Shown here piece after piece: positions 15,733 to 24,079 of a stretch of 64,000 nt of DNA. The notes under the pieces are model-generated. The model searched no databases and was not told the origin of the DNA. It worked only from the letters and a program-made list of their open reading frames with translations. The stretch is from CBDAUN01 sp965214615 (GTDB lineage: Bacteria > Pseudomonadota > Gammaproteobacteria > Arenicellales > JAJDZL01): contig OZ243952.1 of NCBI GenBank assembly GCA_965214615.1, positions 2,232,001 through 2,296,000 on the forward strand. Direction: 5' to 3'. The first letter of the stretch is position 1, and each line of letters starts with the position of its first letter. The translations under genes were made by a program, and so were the position numbers.

Positions 15733-17247
15733 TCACTCGTTTTCCTTTTCGTATTTCGCATAGTACGCACCGAACAGCTTGCGGTGACGAACGATATTCA
15801 TAGTGATTGTGATCAGCCCTGCGCCTACCAGAATTCCGCTGATGGGCTCGCTGAACAATGCAAAAATGTTGTAGTCCAGCAAAACCATGGCACGCGAAAA
15901 GGTGTCTTCGCCGATTTGACCGAGTATCACCCCCATCACCAGTCCGGGAATCGAATAGTCGTATCGCCGCATCAGGTATCCGACTATGCCCGCAACAAAC
16001 ATGGTGTAGACATCGAGAATGTTGCTGCGCAAGGCGAAGGCGCCAATCGTAGCAAAAACCAAAATGGTCGGAGCCAGTACTTGAAACGGAATCCGCAACA
16101 GATTGACGATGCCCTTGGCTTCGATGACGCCGACAAACAAAATTGCCAGACTCGCCCAGAACATGGATGCGAAAAGAACCCAGACCAGGTCTTTCGCTTC
16201 AATCATGATTAACGGACCCACATCCATATCATGCAGATTGAACACGGCGATCATCATCGCAGTAAGCGCGCCGCCGGGAAGTCCGAGTGCCAGAAGCGGG
16301 ATCATCGCCGCTCCCGTAGCGGCGTTGTTCGCTGTCTCCGGGGCGACTACGCCTTCGGGCTCGCCCTTGCCGAACCGCTCCGGGTGCTTGGACCATCTAA
16401 CCGCCTCGTTGTAGGACATGAACGCCGCGAGCGTTGCGCCGATACCTGGCAGCACGCCGCTGAAAAATCCGATTAGCGCAGATCGGACAACGACGAATTT
16501 CATTTTCCAGAACTCGGCGAAACTCGGGTATGACACAGACACCTTAGGTGCCTCATATTCTCCTCGCGCCAACTTCAAGCCTTGTACAAAGACTTCTGAA
16601 ACCGCAAAAAATCCAAGGATCAGAGGTATGAAGTGAAATCCTCCATGCAAGTACAGCGTGCCGAAATTAAATCGGGGAATGCCGCCGACCGGATCACTTC
16701 CTACCGCTCCGATGAGCAAGCCGGCAAGCAGAGACAGCCAGCCTCGCGCAATTGAATTGGTACCGATTCCAGCGACCACCGCCAGTCCGAAAAACACCAG
16801 GGCGAAAATTTCCACAGGACCGAAATTGCGTACCGCAAAATTAGCGACAGGACCTGTGAACGCCATCATCGCAATCGCAGCCAGAGTGCCGCCGAACGCC
16901 GAGCATGTCACCGCATATCCGATTGCCTTGCCCGACAGCCCCTGGCGGGTCATCGGGTAGCCGTCAAAGGCGGTTGGAGCGTTCTCCACCGATCCGGGTA
17001 TATTGAACAGGATCGCCGTCACTGCGCCGCCGTACACCCCCGCCACGTAGATGACGCCGTACAGCATGATGGCATGGGTCGAAGACATGTATGCCGTAAA
17101 CGGCAGCAATACTGCGGCAAGCGTCAGCAGACTCAATCCTGGAACTGCGCCAAACACCAGCCCGCCGACCAGTCCGACAACGAATATCAGAATGCCGATC
17201 GGATCGGTAAACAGCTGCTGGGTTCCGAATAGAAAATCTGCGAACAT
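15733..17247 (-). CDS. tctA: Tripartite tricarboxylate transporter large permease, TctA family
   Basis: The main membrane subunit of a TTT-type secondary transporter for citrate-like or other carboxylates. Eleven or twelve hydrophobic segments are visible; GLVFGAVPGLSLLTLAAVLLPF near the N-terminus and FFSGVLPGIGATLAAFMSY in the second half are the duplicated TctA PG(L/I)-type motifs. I place the start at ATG 17247, which overlaps the tctB stop (TGATG); the GTG at 17259 is an alternative. The protein is then 504 residues. It is the last gene of tctC-tctB-tctA. Confidence 0.92.
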   Translation of the reverse strand: MFADFLFGTQQLFTDPIGILIFVVGLVGGLVFGAVPGLSLLTLAAVLLPFTAYMSSTHAIMLYGVIYVAGVYGGAVTAILFNIPGSVENAPTAFDGYPMTRQGLSGKAIGYAVTCSAFGGTLAAIAMMAFTGPVANFAVRNFGPVEIFALVFFGLAVVAGIGTNSIARGWLSLLAGLLIGAVGSDPVGGIPRFNFGTLYLHGGFHFIPLILGFFAVSEVFVQGLKLARGEYEAPKVSVSYPSFAEFWKMKFVVVRSALIGFFSGVLPGIGATLAAFMSYNEAVRWSKHPERFGKGEPEGVVAPETANNAATGAAMIPLLALGLPGGALTAMMIAVFNLHDMDVGPLIMIEAKDLVWVLFASMFWASLAILFVGVIEAKGIVNLLRIPFQVLAPTILVFATIGAFALRSNILDVYTMFVAGIVGYLMRRYDYSIPGLVMGVILGQIGEDTFSRAMVLLDYNIFALFSEPISGILVGAGLITITMNIVRHRKLFGAYYAKYEKENE

Positions 17248-17804
17248 CAGGTCAGCCACCCCAGTATGAATCCGTTAATTTGATTGAACACTCCGGCACC
17301 GGGAGGCAAATAGGTAAATATCAGCTTGACAAAGACAAGGACCAGCCCTGCGTAGATGCAAACGGTCAGGATAATCAGCGAACGCAATCGCCGCACCCCC
17401 ATCAATGCCATGTACACGAACAGAAACACCGGAGTAATCAGGAGAAACCCGAGTTTATGCATCAAATAGGTGTAGAGCACCGGCGTCACAAAAATCAGGA
17501 CAATGCGAACTCTCGTCCTTGTGTCTAGATGCTCGGCCGGCTGCTCATCGGCATCCTCGCGCTCGGCTGCGGGTCGCGCAGGCTGGCGAAAAAACTCCGA
17601 ATAGATGATCCATGCCACAGATACGAACATGCCAAGCAGAATCGCCCGCGGCCAGTACGCCGGGCCAAAATCGTAAACCGGCAGCGGACCATCGAAGCCG
17701 AAAGTCATCGCATAGGCTCCGCCGGCGACAAACAGCCACGCGAGAACCTCGATCACCAAGGGACGCCTGTGCGGATCCCGCAGGCGGGCGACAAGCCTAT
17801 CCAT
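17247..17804 (-). CDS. tctB: Tripartite tricarboxylate transporter small permease, TctB family
   Basis: The small membrane subunit has four hydrophobic segments: LVIEVLAWLFVAGGAYAM, WPRAILLGMFVSVAWIIY, VRIVLIFVTPVLYTYLM with the following LLITPVFLFVYMAL, and SLIILTVCIYAGLVLVF. I use ATG 17804, giving 185 residues; a longer frame from 17864 would translate the terminator-like hairpin between tctC and tctB and is unlikely. The stop overlaps the tctA ATG. TctB proteins are poorly conserved, so the identification leans on topology and position. Confidence 0.85.
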   Translation of the reverse strand: MDRLVARLRDPHRRPLVIEVLAWLFVAGGAYAMTFGFDGPLPVYDFGPAYWPRAILLGMFVSVAWIIYSEFFRQPARPAAEREDADEQPAEHLDTRTRVRIVLIFVTPVLYTYLMHKLGFLLITPVFLFVYMALMGVRRLRSLIILTVCIYAGLVLVFVKLIFTYLPPGAGVFNQINGFILGWLT

Positions 17805-17826
17805 CAGATGATTGCGTTTGAATATG

Positions 17827-17869
17827 AAAAAACCGTCAACGGCACGCCGGACGCTTGCCGTCAACGGTT
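17827..17869 (-). terminator. Hairpin plus U-run between tctC and tctB (partial terminator)
   Basis: On the minus strand, arms of 14 bases (17856-17869 and 17831-17844) pair at 12 positions around a two-base mismatch and an 11-base loop, and the second arm runs directly into TTTTTT (complement of 17827-17832). It lies 27 bases after the tctC stop and before the tctB start. Shape and position fit a leaky terminator that lets the binding protein be made in excess over the permease subunits. Confidence 0.7.
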
Positions 17870-17895
17870 CATTTCTATTTCAGGCTGGCCGGAGG

Positions 17896-18921
17896 CTACA
17901 AGCCTTCGCGGACATCCATGCCCAATTCGCGGAACGCGTTTGCGTATGCCGGAACCGACTCTGCCAGGATTTTCGCCGTATCTTCCCGGCTGCGGAACGA
18001 ATCGACTATGTCAAGGCTCTTGCGTTTGACGAAAGCCTGATGCTCTTCGGAACGATAGGCTTCGGCAAATACTTCGGCCAGATATTCGACGATTTCAGGC
18101 GGCGTCCCCTTTTTCGCGAACATGCCGCGGAATCGCAGCAGCGGCTCCCAGTTGATCCCATAGTCTCCGAAAGACTTGGTGTCCGGAAAATTTTCAAACC
18201 GGGTTGGCCAAAGTGCCAGGATCGGCTTCAAATTTCCCGCTTCAACGTATTTGGAAACGTCGCCCGGCTGCTCCATCAGGATGTCAAGCTGTCCGCCGAT
18301 TACTGCGCCGAAACGCTCGGCAGACTTGCCTGTCAGAACCTGCTTGACCTTGATGCCGAAGTGATTTTCGATAACCGCCATGGACACCAGTTCCAGCGGA
18401 ATATTGATGTTGGACGCCGTCAGCAAATCCGGTTCCTGCTTGGCATATGCGATCAGCTTGTCGAAATCCGGAACCCCGTCGGTTTGGAAACGCTCATCGT
18501 CACCGTTGATGAACAGCATCGTCGGCGCGACATTCATGATCACCAGGGACTCCACATCTTCGATCGGATTGATGTCAATGCGGCCTTCGACGTAGCGCGA
18601 AGACAATGTATCGATATGCTGAAGCAGCGTATAGCCGTCTGCAGGGGCTTGCAGAAATTCAGGCAGGCAGTTCAATCCGCCGCCGCCTGTAATATTGATT
18701 TTGTTTATTTTTGCTCCCATAATCTCGGCCGCAGGCCCGACAATGGCATCCACAGCCTGATCGGAGCCTCCGCCCTTCCCATAGCAGCAAATCACAGTTA
18801 TGGGGCGTTCAGGGTAGCCTCCCGGCCCGGCTGCGCCAGCCGACATCGATGCGAACGCACCAAACACGGCCATACTCGCCGAAACAACGGCAAGGACAAT
18901 TTTACTGATTGAATTTTTCAT
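17896..18921 (-). CDS. tctC: Tripartite tricarboxylate transporter substrate-binding protein, TctC family
   Basis: A periplasmic solute receptor. From ATG 18921 (GGAG ten bases upstream) there is a signal peptide, KNSISKIVLAVVSASMAVFG, with probable cleavage near SAGAA, followed by YPERPITVICCYGKGGGSD, the family ligand-loop motif where carboxylates bind. The 341-residue length fits. The usual (P/A)GGG motif reads KGGGSD and CC is unusual in the strand before it, so the ligand may differ from citrate. It leads the tctCBA operon. The ligand cannot be named from the sequence. Confidence 0.92.
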   Translation of the reverse strand: MKNSISKIVLAVVSASMAVFGAFASMSAGAAGPGGYPERPITVICCYGKGGGSDQAVDAIVGPAAEIMGAKINKINITGGGGLNCLPEFLQAPADGYTLLQHIDTLSSRYVEGRIDINPIEDVESLVIMNVAPTMLFINGDDERFQTDGVPDFDKLIAYAKQEPDLLTASNINIPLELVSMAVIENHFGIKVKQVLTGKSAERFGAVIGGQLDILMEQPGDVSKYVEAGNLKPILALWPTRFENFPDTKSFGDYGINWEPLLRFRGMFAKKGTPPEIVEYLAEVFAEAYRSEEHQAFVKRKSLDIVDSFRSREDTAKILAESVPAYANAFRELGMDVREGL

Positions 18922-19149
18922 GCATCTCACTCCCATGAAGTTATATTGTTGCGGCAATTTTATACGAACGATTGCGCAGTGTTTGCAAATTCATCGGTTA
19001 GTTTCGCACCGCACTCCCTGTTGGCACTTCCCATCGGCGTTCAAAACCTGAATCGACAACTGCTTCGGTCCTGATTCGGCTCGCGATTCTGCGCTATGAC
19101 CGGCCGATATCGCAGCCGAACACGAAACCGACGCCGCGGTCTGTTCTGA

Positions 19150-19947
19150 CTAGGCAAGGTCCGGATTCTGTCCATGCGCATCACTCGTCTGTGCCAGAGA
19201 CTCGGTATGGCCATCCACCGCCAGAGCCTGACCACTGATACGCGCACCGCGTTGCGAGCAAACGAACAGCACCATTTGCGCGATATCGTCCACTTCGACG
19301 AATTGCCGCAGCGACACTTGACGCTCGAACTGGCGGCGCACATCGTCCGGCTCAAGCCTGCGGGTCCTGGCCTCGGCCTGGATCACCTGATCCATGCGCG
19401 GACCGGATACAGACCCGGGGCAGATAGCGTTTACACGGATGCCGAAACTTCCCAGTTCCATCGCCATGGACTTGGTCAGCCCTATGACTCCCCACTTTGC
19501 CGCCGCATACGGCGTGCGCAAGGGAAAGCCGAACTGTCCCGCAGTGGAAGAAAGATTGACGATGGACCCGCTTCTTGCGCTCTTCATTAGCGGGATCGCC
19601 TTTTTCGACCACAGAAACGTACTGACCAGATTGATCCGCAGCGTCTCGTTGAAATCGTCCGCACTCAACTGTTCGAGAGGACCGTTTGGACCGGCGACTC
19701 CGGCGTTGTTGACCAGCACATCAAGACGTCCGTCCATGCTAGAGGCGATGGTGTCGAACACCGCATCGACATCCTTTTCGCTCCCTGCATCCGCCAAATA
19801 GGCTGTAATCGAATGGCTTGAAGCATTGACCTGCCCGACCCTGGCAGGATCAATATCACACACATGCACCGAATCGCCCTGCTTTTCGAACGCTTTTGCA
19901 ATGGCAAATCCAATACCCGATGCGCCGCCGGTAATCAGTACATTCAT
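19150..19947 (-). CDS. Short-chain dehydrogenase/reductase
   Basis: A classical SDR of 265 residues: TGGASGIG is the nucleotide-binding turn, CDIDPARV with its Asp favours NAD(H) over NADP(H), NNAGVAG follows, and the active site is Ser in NLSSTAGQ with Tyr-x3-Lys in PYAAAKWG. The C-terminal GQALAVDGHTESLA closes the cofactor site. It starts 13 bases after the stop of the iron-sulfur reductase gene and so shares its transcript. Substrate unknown; the neighbours suggest a redox catabolic pathway. Confidence 0.9.
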   Translation of the reverse strand: MNVLITGGASGIGFAIAKAFEKQGDSVHVCDIDPARVGQVNASSHSITAYLADAGSEKDVDAVFDTIASSMDGRLDVLVNNAGVAGPNGPLEQLSADDFNETLRINLVSTFLWSKKAIPLMKSARSGSIVNLSSTAGQFGFPLRTPYAAAKWGVIGLTKSMAMELGSFGIRVNAICPGSVSGPRMDQVIQAEARTRRLEPDDVRRQFERQVSLRQFVEVDDIAQMVLFVCSQRGARISGQALAVDGHTESLAQTSDAHGQNPDLA

Positions 19948-19960
19948 AGCTCAATCCAAT

Positions 19961-21304
19961 CTAAAGGTCCAGCACCAGACAACGCTCGTGCGCGGCGGCG
20001 CGCGAAGCGCAAAGTGCCAGATGACCGCAATCAATCCAATCCATGGCGCCAGCGTCCGGATGCGCCGTGTCGCCGTGAAAAAACCGCACTCGGCACCGGC
20101 CGCAGGAGCCGTCGGCACACTCATAGTCTGCCGGATACCCGTTTGCATTCAGCGCATCGATGATCGTCTGATTCGCTCCGACGCTGATTCTTTTGCGCCG
20201 ACGCGAAAGCACCACGTCAAACTCGCTGCCAGAAGGTCCGCGAACAGCGTCTGTCACAATGGAAGCTTGGCGCATCGGAGCGTGCACTTTAGAAAATTCG
20301 CTGCAAAAATCCACAAACCGTCGTGGGCCGCAAACATGCACCTGAACATCGCTACCACGATCAGCCGTCGCCTCGGACCAGGCCGCATCCAAACAAGCTA
20401 AGTCCTGTAGATGAAAGGCTCCACCGTGGCGATCGAAGCCGGCAGGCGATTGGCGCATAGGCACATTGAGGGGTTCGTCGCTGCAAATGCCCGCCAATTC
20501 CTGAACGTGCGGCAATTCAACGCCGGTTTCACCCTGTTGGCTGTCGAAAAAGCAATGTACCTCGAACCTGGCGCCGACGCTCTTGAAATGCCTGCATAGG
20601 GAAAGAGCCGAAGCCATTCCGAAACCGCAAGCGAAAATGAGGTGCGCACTTGCTGCGTCATCCAATGCCATTTGGCACTTCGGACGGGTTGACTGCACAG
20701 TTGCCCCGGCGGTCAAACGATTGCGAATCCGGTCGGCCTCCTCCAATTCATAGCTGTCGAGCCAGACGCTGACGGCGTATGCGCGATCATCAGTCCGGTC
20801 ACCTGTCATCCAGCACGAAATCTTTCGTCCGTCATCGGCAATCAGCAGGTCGATATGTGATCCTGACTGAAACGCAGGAAGGATCGATCCTTGCTCGCCG
20901 TACAGCTTCAAGCCGATCACTTCAGGCGCCAAATCCACGCACTCACCTACGGTGAGCTCCATTCGTTCGGCGCCATCGAAAGGCAGTATCTCCAAGCCGT
21001 CTTCAAGCATCAGGCGCTCTACCCGGCGATCCTCAATCACATGCGTCTGAAGAATTTCATCAATATCCTCAGTCGTCTCGCAGCGGTACCAGACCCCTTC
21101 GGGATAGATCACCATGGCCGGACCGAGCTCGCACCTTTCCAGGCACCCGGACATATTGACGCGGATGTCGTTCAGCTTCAATTGCCGGGCGCGGGATTTC
21201 ATGTAGTTTCTAAGTTCAGCCGAACCTCGCGCGCTGCAACAGCCCCTGGGATGCTTGCTTTCTCGTTCATTGACGCAGCAGAAAATGTGCTTACGGTAAT
21301 GCAT
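19961..21304 (-). CDS. Fusion of a thioredoxin-like [2Fe-2S] domain, a ferredoxin-reductase-like domain and a plant-type [2Fe-2S] ferredoxin
   Basis: Domain order in 447 residues: residues 5-90 match thioredoxin-like (2Fe-2S) ferredoxins (HIFCCVNER with Cys9/10, then RGCCSARG with Cys22/23, then SGCLERCELGP with Cys54 and Cys58); residues ~110-350 follow the phthalate-dioxygenase-reductase pattern (LPAFQSGSHIDL); the C-terminal ~80 residues are a plant-type ferredoxin (YECADGSCGRCRVRF and a final Cys). The middle domain is odd: the flavin motif RxYS reads SCWMTGD and the usual GGIGITP reads CGFGMAS. Its flavin and NAD binding may be altered or lost. It sits between an OYE gene and an SDR gene and probably carries electrons for an oxygenase not in the window. 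Confidence 0.78.
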   Translation of the reverse strand: MHYRKHIFCCVNERESKHPRGCCSARGSAELRNYMKSRARQLKLNDIRVNMSGCLERCELGPAMVIYPEGVWYRCETTEDIDEILQTHVIEDRRVERLMLEDGLEILPFDGAERMELTVGECVDLAPEVIGLKLYGEQGSILPAFQSGSHIDLLIADDGRKISCWMTGDRTDDRAYAVSVWLDSYELEEADRIRNRLTAGATVQSTRPKCQMALDDAASAHLIFACGFGMASALSLCRHFKSVGARFEVHCFFDSQQGETGVELPHVQELAGICSDEPLNVPMRQSPAGFDRHGGAFHLQDLACLDAAWSEATADRGSDVQVHVCGPRRFVDFCSEFSKVHAPMRQASIVTDAVRGPSGSEFDVVLSRRRKRISVGANQTIIDALNANGYPADYECADGSCGRCRVRFFHGDTAHPDAGAMDWIDCGHLALCASRAAAHERCLVLDL

Positions 21305-21385
21305 GTCGTCGAATTATTGCAATTTCAAGATTTGTCCATACTCCCGACTTCGGGCGCCGAATCCGGCTTTTCATCGAGCCTTGGC

Positions 21386-22483
21386 CTAGTGATCGTGCCG
21401 CACAGACGGCCGGCAGCGCAAGTATTGATTCGGGTATGGCATATCATAGCCGAGCGCGTCAGCGGCATGCCATGCCCATCTCGGATCATAGAGCATGCCT
21501 CTTGCCAGCGCGACGACATCGGCAGCCCCCGAGGCAATGATGCTTTCAGCCTGATCCGGCTCGGTGATCATGCCGACTGCGATGGTTGGGATCCCGGTGC
21601 GTTCGCGCAGTTCCCTGGACAGACCCACCTGATAGCCTGGGCCGGTCCGGATTGCCTGATGCGGCACCAGTCCGCCACTTGACACATCGAGCCAGTCACA
21701 CCCCAGAGCCTTGAGGTGAGTCGCAAACTCTGCAGTGTCGTCCATCGTCAGCCCTCCGGGAGCCCAGTCGATGGCGGAAACGCGCACGCCGACAGGATAA
21801 TCATGATTGAACTCGGCCCTTATCGCTTCGAATACTTCAAGCGGGAATCGCATCCGGCCTTTTCGAGATCCGCCGTACTCGTCGGTTCGCTGATTCGTAA
21901 GCGGCGACAGGAATTGGTGCAGCAGGTATCCGTGCGCGGCGTGCATCTCGATCGCCTCGAAGCCTATGCGGCTCGCGCGGGCCGCCGATCTTGCGAATGA
22001 CCGGACCAGATTGCGAATTTCCTGTACGCTCAGTTCCCTCGGCGTCAGCGAGTCCTTCGAATAGGGAATCGCAGAAGGAGCCACAGGCTGCCATCCTCCG
22101 TCTGATTGCATGACCGGATGGCGCCCCTGCCATGGCGGCGCCGTCGAAGCCTTGCGCCCGGCATGCGCCAGCTGAATGCCGATCGGGACGGGACCGATTC
22201 TCGAGCAGAACCGGCGCAGTTCGGTAAGCGCATTTTCGCAGTCATCGCTATACAGGCCGACGCAGAACGGACTGATTCGGCCAATCGGCTCCACATTGGT
22301 CATCTCGATCACCAAAAGACCTGCTCCTCCCAGAGCAAATTGGCCCAGGTGCGCACGATGCCAATCCGAAACGCAGCCGTCGGTCGAAGAGTATTGGCAC
22401 ATCGGCGAAACCATGACGCGGTTCGGCATCGTAAGCTGACGGAATTGAATTGGACGAAATAGCGCGGGAGTTCCGTTATCCAT
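21386..22483 (-). CDS. NADH:flavin oxidoreductase, Old Yellow Enzyme family (YqjM-like)
   Basis: An FMN-dependent ene-reductase acting on alpha,beta-unsaturated carbonyls or similar compounds. NRVMVSPMCQYSSTDG is the YqjM/xenobiotic-reductase N-terminal signature with the redox-sensing Cys; IQLAHAGRKAS carries the substrate-binding His of the HAGR motif; MHAAHGYLLHQFLSPLTNQRTDEYGGS and the phosphate-binding GAADVVALARGML complete the TIM barrel. Length 365 residues. It precedes the iron-sulfur reductase gene by about 80 bases, in the same direction, and diverges from the hisN-like gene. Confidence 0.92.
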   Translation of the reverse strand: MDNGTPALFRPIQFRQLTMPNRVMVSPMCQYSSTDGCVSDWHRAHLGQFALGGAGLLVIEMTNVEPIGRISPFCVGLYSDDCENALTELRRFCSRIGPVPIGIQLAHAGRKASTAPPWQGRHPVMQSDGGWQPVAPSAIPYSKDSLTPRELSVQEIRNLVRSFARSAARASRIGFEAIEMHAAHGYLLHQFLSPLTNQRTDEYGGSRKGRMRFPLEVFEAIRAEFNHDYPVGVRVSAIDWAPGGLTMDDTAEFATHLKALGCDWLDVSSGGLVPHQAIRTGPGYQVGLSRELRERTGIPTIAVGMITEPDQAESIIASGAADVVALARGMLYDPRWAWHAADALGYDMPYPNQYLRCRPSVRHDH

Positions 22484-22595
22484 GCAATCTCCTGTTGTGG
22501 CTGCCGAGTAAAGTCTTAAAATGTGTCATCTGCCGAACGAGGCATATTCTATAAACCATCTTTGCCCCATTCAGCGGCGCGAGAGGCTCCTGTTC

Positions 22596-23423
22596 ATGCC
22601 AGAGCGAAATACCATATCCGAATATTTGAGATTTGCGAACCTCGTAGCCGACCGCGCACGCCCGATCGCGCTGAGCGGGTTTCGCTCCGGCTGCGATGTC
22701 TCATACAAGGCGGACCGCACGGTCGTCACTGAAAAAGACATAGAGATTGAAACTGTTGTTCGGGCAATGGTCGCAGAAACCTACCCCGATCACGGAATTA
22801 TCGGCGAGGAATTCGAGCCGTTGCAAGCCGATTCGCCCTATGTGTGGGTTGTGGACCCGATCGACGGCACCGAAGCCTATGCCTACGGACTGCCCACTTT
22901 CGGCATTTTGCTCTGCCTGGCCCGGGACGGGGTTCCCGTGGCCAGTGTCATCGACCTGCCCGCACTTGGCGAACGCTGGTGCGGAGCAACAGGTCTGCCG
23001 ACAACGTGGCAGGGGGATCCTTGCCGTTCAAAATCTACAGGATCGCTGGATTCTGCGATAGTATTTGCATCTTCAATCGATATGTTCAACCAAGCGGAGA
23101 AGCGCGTTTTCGACAGGGTATCTCAGATTGCACGGCACAGACGATTCGGAATCGACTGCTATGCCTACGGCATGCTCGCCTGCGGCTATGCCGACGTTGT
23201 CATGGAGGCGGCGATGAAGACCGTAGACTACATGGCACTGGCTCCGGTGGTAGCCGGGTCCGGCGGCGTGATCACCGACTGGCAAGGTCGGGCGCTGACA
23301 CTTGAGTCGCAAGGCACAGTGCTGGCGGTGTCAAATCCGGCGCTGCACGAGCAGTGCCTTGCTGCGATTCGCGAGACGAAGCAGCAGATACAGACCGATC
23401 AGAGATCTCCGGGAACACCGTAG
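22596..23423 (+). CDS. hisN: Inositol-monophosphatase family phosphatase, histidinol-phosphatase-like
   Basis: A Mg2+-dependent phosphatase. GEEFEP and VVDPIDGTEAYAYGLPTFG form the metal-binding signatures of the IMPase fold, and ETVVRAMVAETYPDHGIIGEE precedes them; the second signature, CYAYGMLACGYADVVMEAAMKTVDYMALAPVV, places the later metal Asp. The sequence pattern resembles HisN-type histidinol-phosphatases, but SuhB-like or other substrates cannot be excluded and no other his genes are near. I chose ATG 22596 (GAGAGG upstream), giving 275 residues; the frame is open back to 22521. Its 3' end overlaps the convergent DUF1028 gene by 25 bases. Confidence 0.78.
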   Translation: MPERNTISEYLRFANLVADRARPIALSGFRSGCDVSYKADRTVVTEKDIEIETVVRAMVAETYPDHGIIGEEFEPLQADSPYVWVVDPIDGTEAYAYGLPTFGILLCLARDGVPVASVIDLPALGERWCGATGLPTTWQGDPCRSKSTGSLDSAIVFASSIDMFNQAEKRVFDRVSQIARHRRFGIDCYAYGMLACGYADVVMEAAMKTVDYMALAPVVAGSGGVITDWQGRALTLESQGTVLAVSNPALHEQCLAAIRETKQQIQTDQRSPGTP

Positions 23424-24079
23424 GACGGCGCGTCTTCAGGCGAAAGCGCGCGCAGCAGGTAGTCTCTCATTTGGGGATTGAAATCCTCCCAGAGCTTTCT
23501 CAAGGCACCAACGGCGTCGGCATCGTGCCAGTCGACGCGCAAGTCGACCTCCGGCCACGAATACCGACTGGCAACCAGCAGCGCCGCCGAATGGACATCG
23601 CCTTGCTCGCCGCCGGCCGCGATGCCGGCTTCAAGCGCACCCAGAAGCGACTCTGCCAGATGCTGATTCTTGCTCCGGCTTTCAAAGGCGCGGACCATCG
23701 CGGATGGAACGTCGGTATTCGCAAGAAGGTTTCCGCCGGCGGCGCAGCAATCTCCGACCGCTACGGCATGGGTTCCAAGGGTCAGGCTGCCGGTAAGGTG
23801 GCCAATATTGCCGGCAGCGTCGATTGCCACAATCTGGCGGTATTGAATGTACTGCTTTGACTGTGCAAGTTCGTCAATCGCTGCAGCCGGTGTCTTGCCC
23901 TCGCCTATTGCATCGAGGATCGCGTTGCCAAGAGACGGATCGGTAATGTTCTGAGTGGCAACCGCGCCCACCCCGGCACGGACCCACGGGCATCTGCTGC
24001 CCACCGCTATGCTCGACGTCGTAATGGCTATGCCGACGCGATGGGCATTTTTGTCGCATGCGACAATGGAGAATGTCAT
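23399..24079 (-). CDS. DUF1028 family (Ntn-hydrolase-like) protein
   Basis: The 226-residue protein matches DUF1028 throughout: MTFSIVACDKN at the start, GIAITTSSIAVGSRCPWVRAG, VATQNITDPSLG, and the C-terminal WPEVDLRVDWHDADAVGALRKLW. The family has an Ntn-hydrolase-like fold with a conserved Thr/Ser-rich N-terminal region and is often linked to amino acid or peptide metabolism, but its reaction is not established. ATG 24079 overlaps the stop of the PhyH gene by four bases, so the two are coupled. Confidence 0.85.
   Translation of the reverse strand: MTFSIVACDKNAHRVGIAITTSSIAVGSRCPWVRAGVGAVATQNITDPSLGNAILDAIGEGKTPAAAIDELAQSKQYIQYRQIVAIDAAGNIGHLTGSLTLGTHAVAVGDCCAAGGNLLANTDVPSAMVRAFESRSKNQHLAESLLGALEAGIAAGGEQGDVHSAALLVASRYSWPEVDLRVDWHDADAVGALRKLWEDFNPQMRDYLLRALSPEDAPSYGVPGDL

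Noticed and set aside
17812..18912. Long plus-strand open frame (366 codons) opposite tctC
   Set aside because: It is antisense to a clear substrate-binding protein with signal peptide, contains no known motif and has an unnatural composition. It is a shadow frame.
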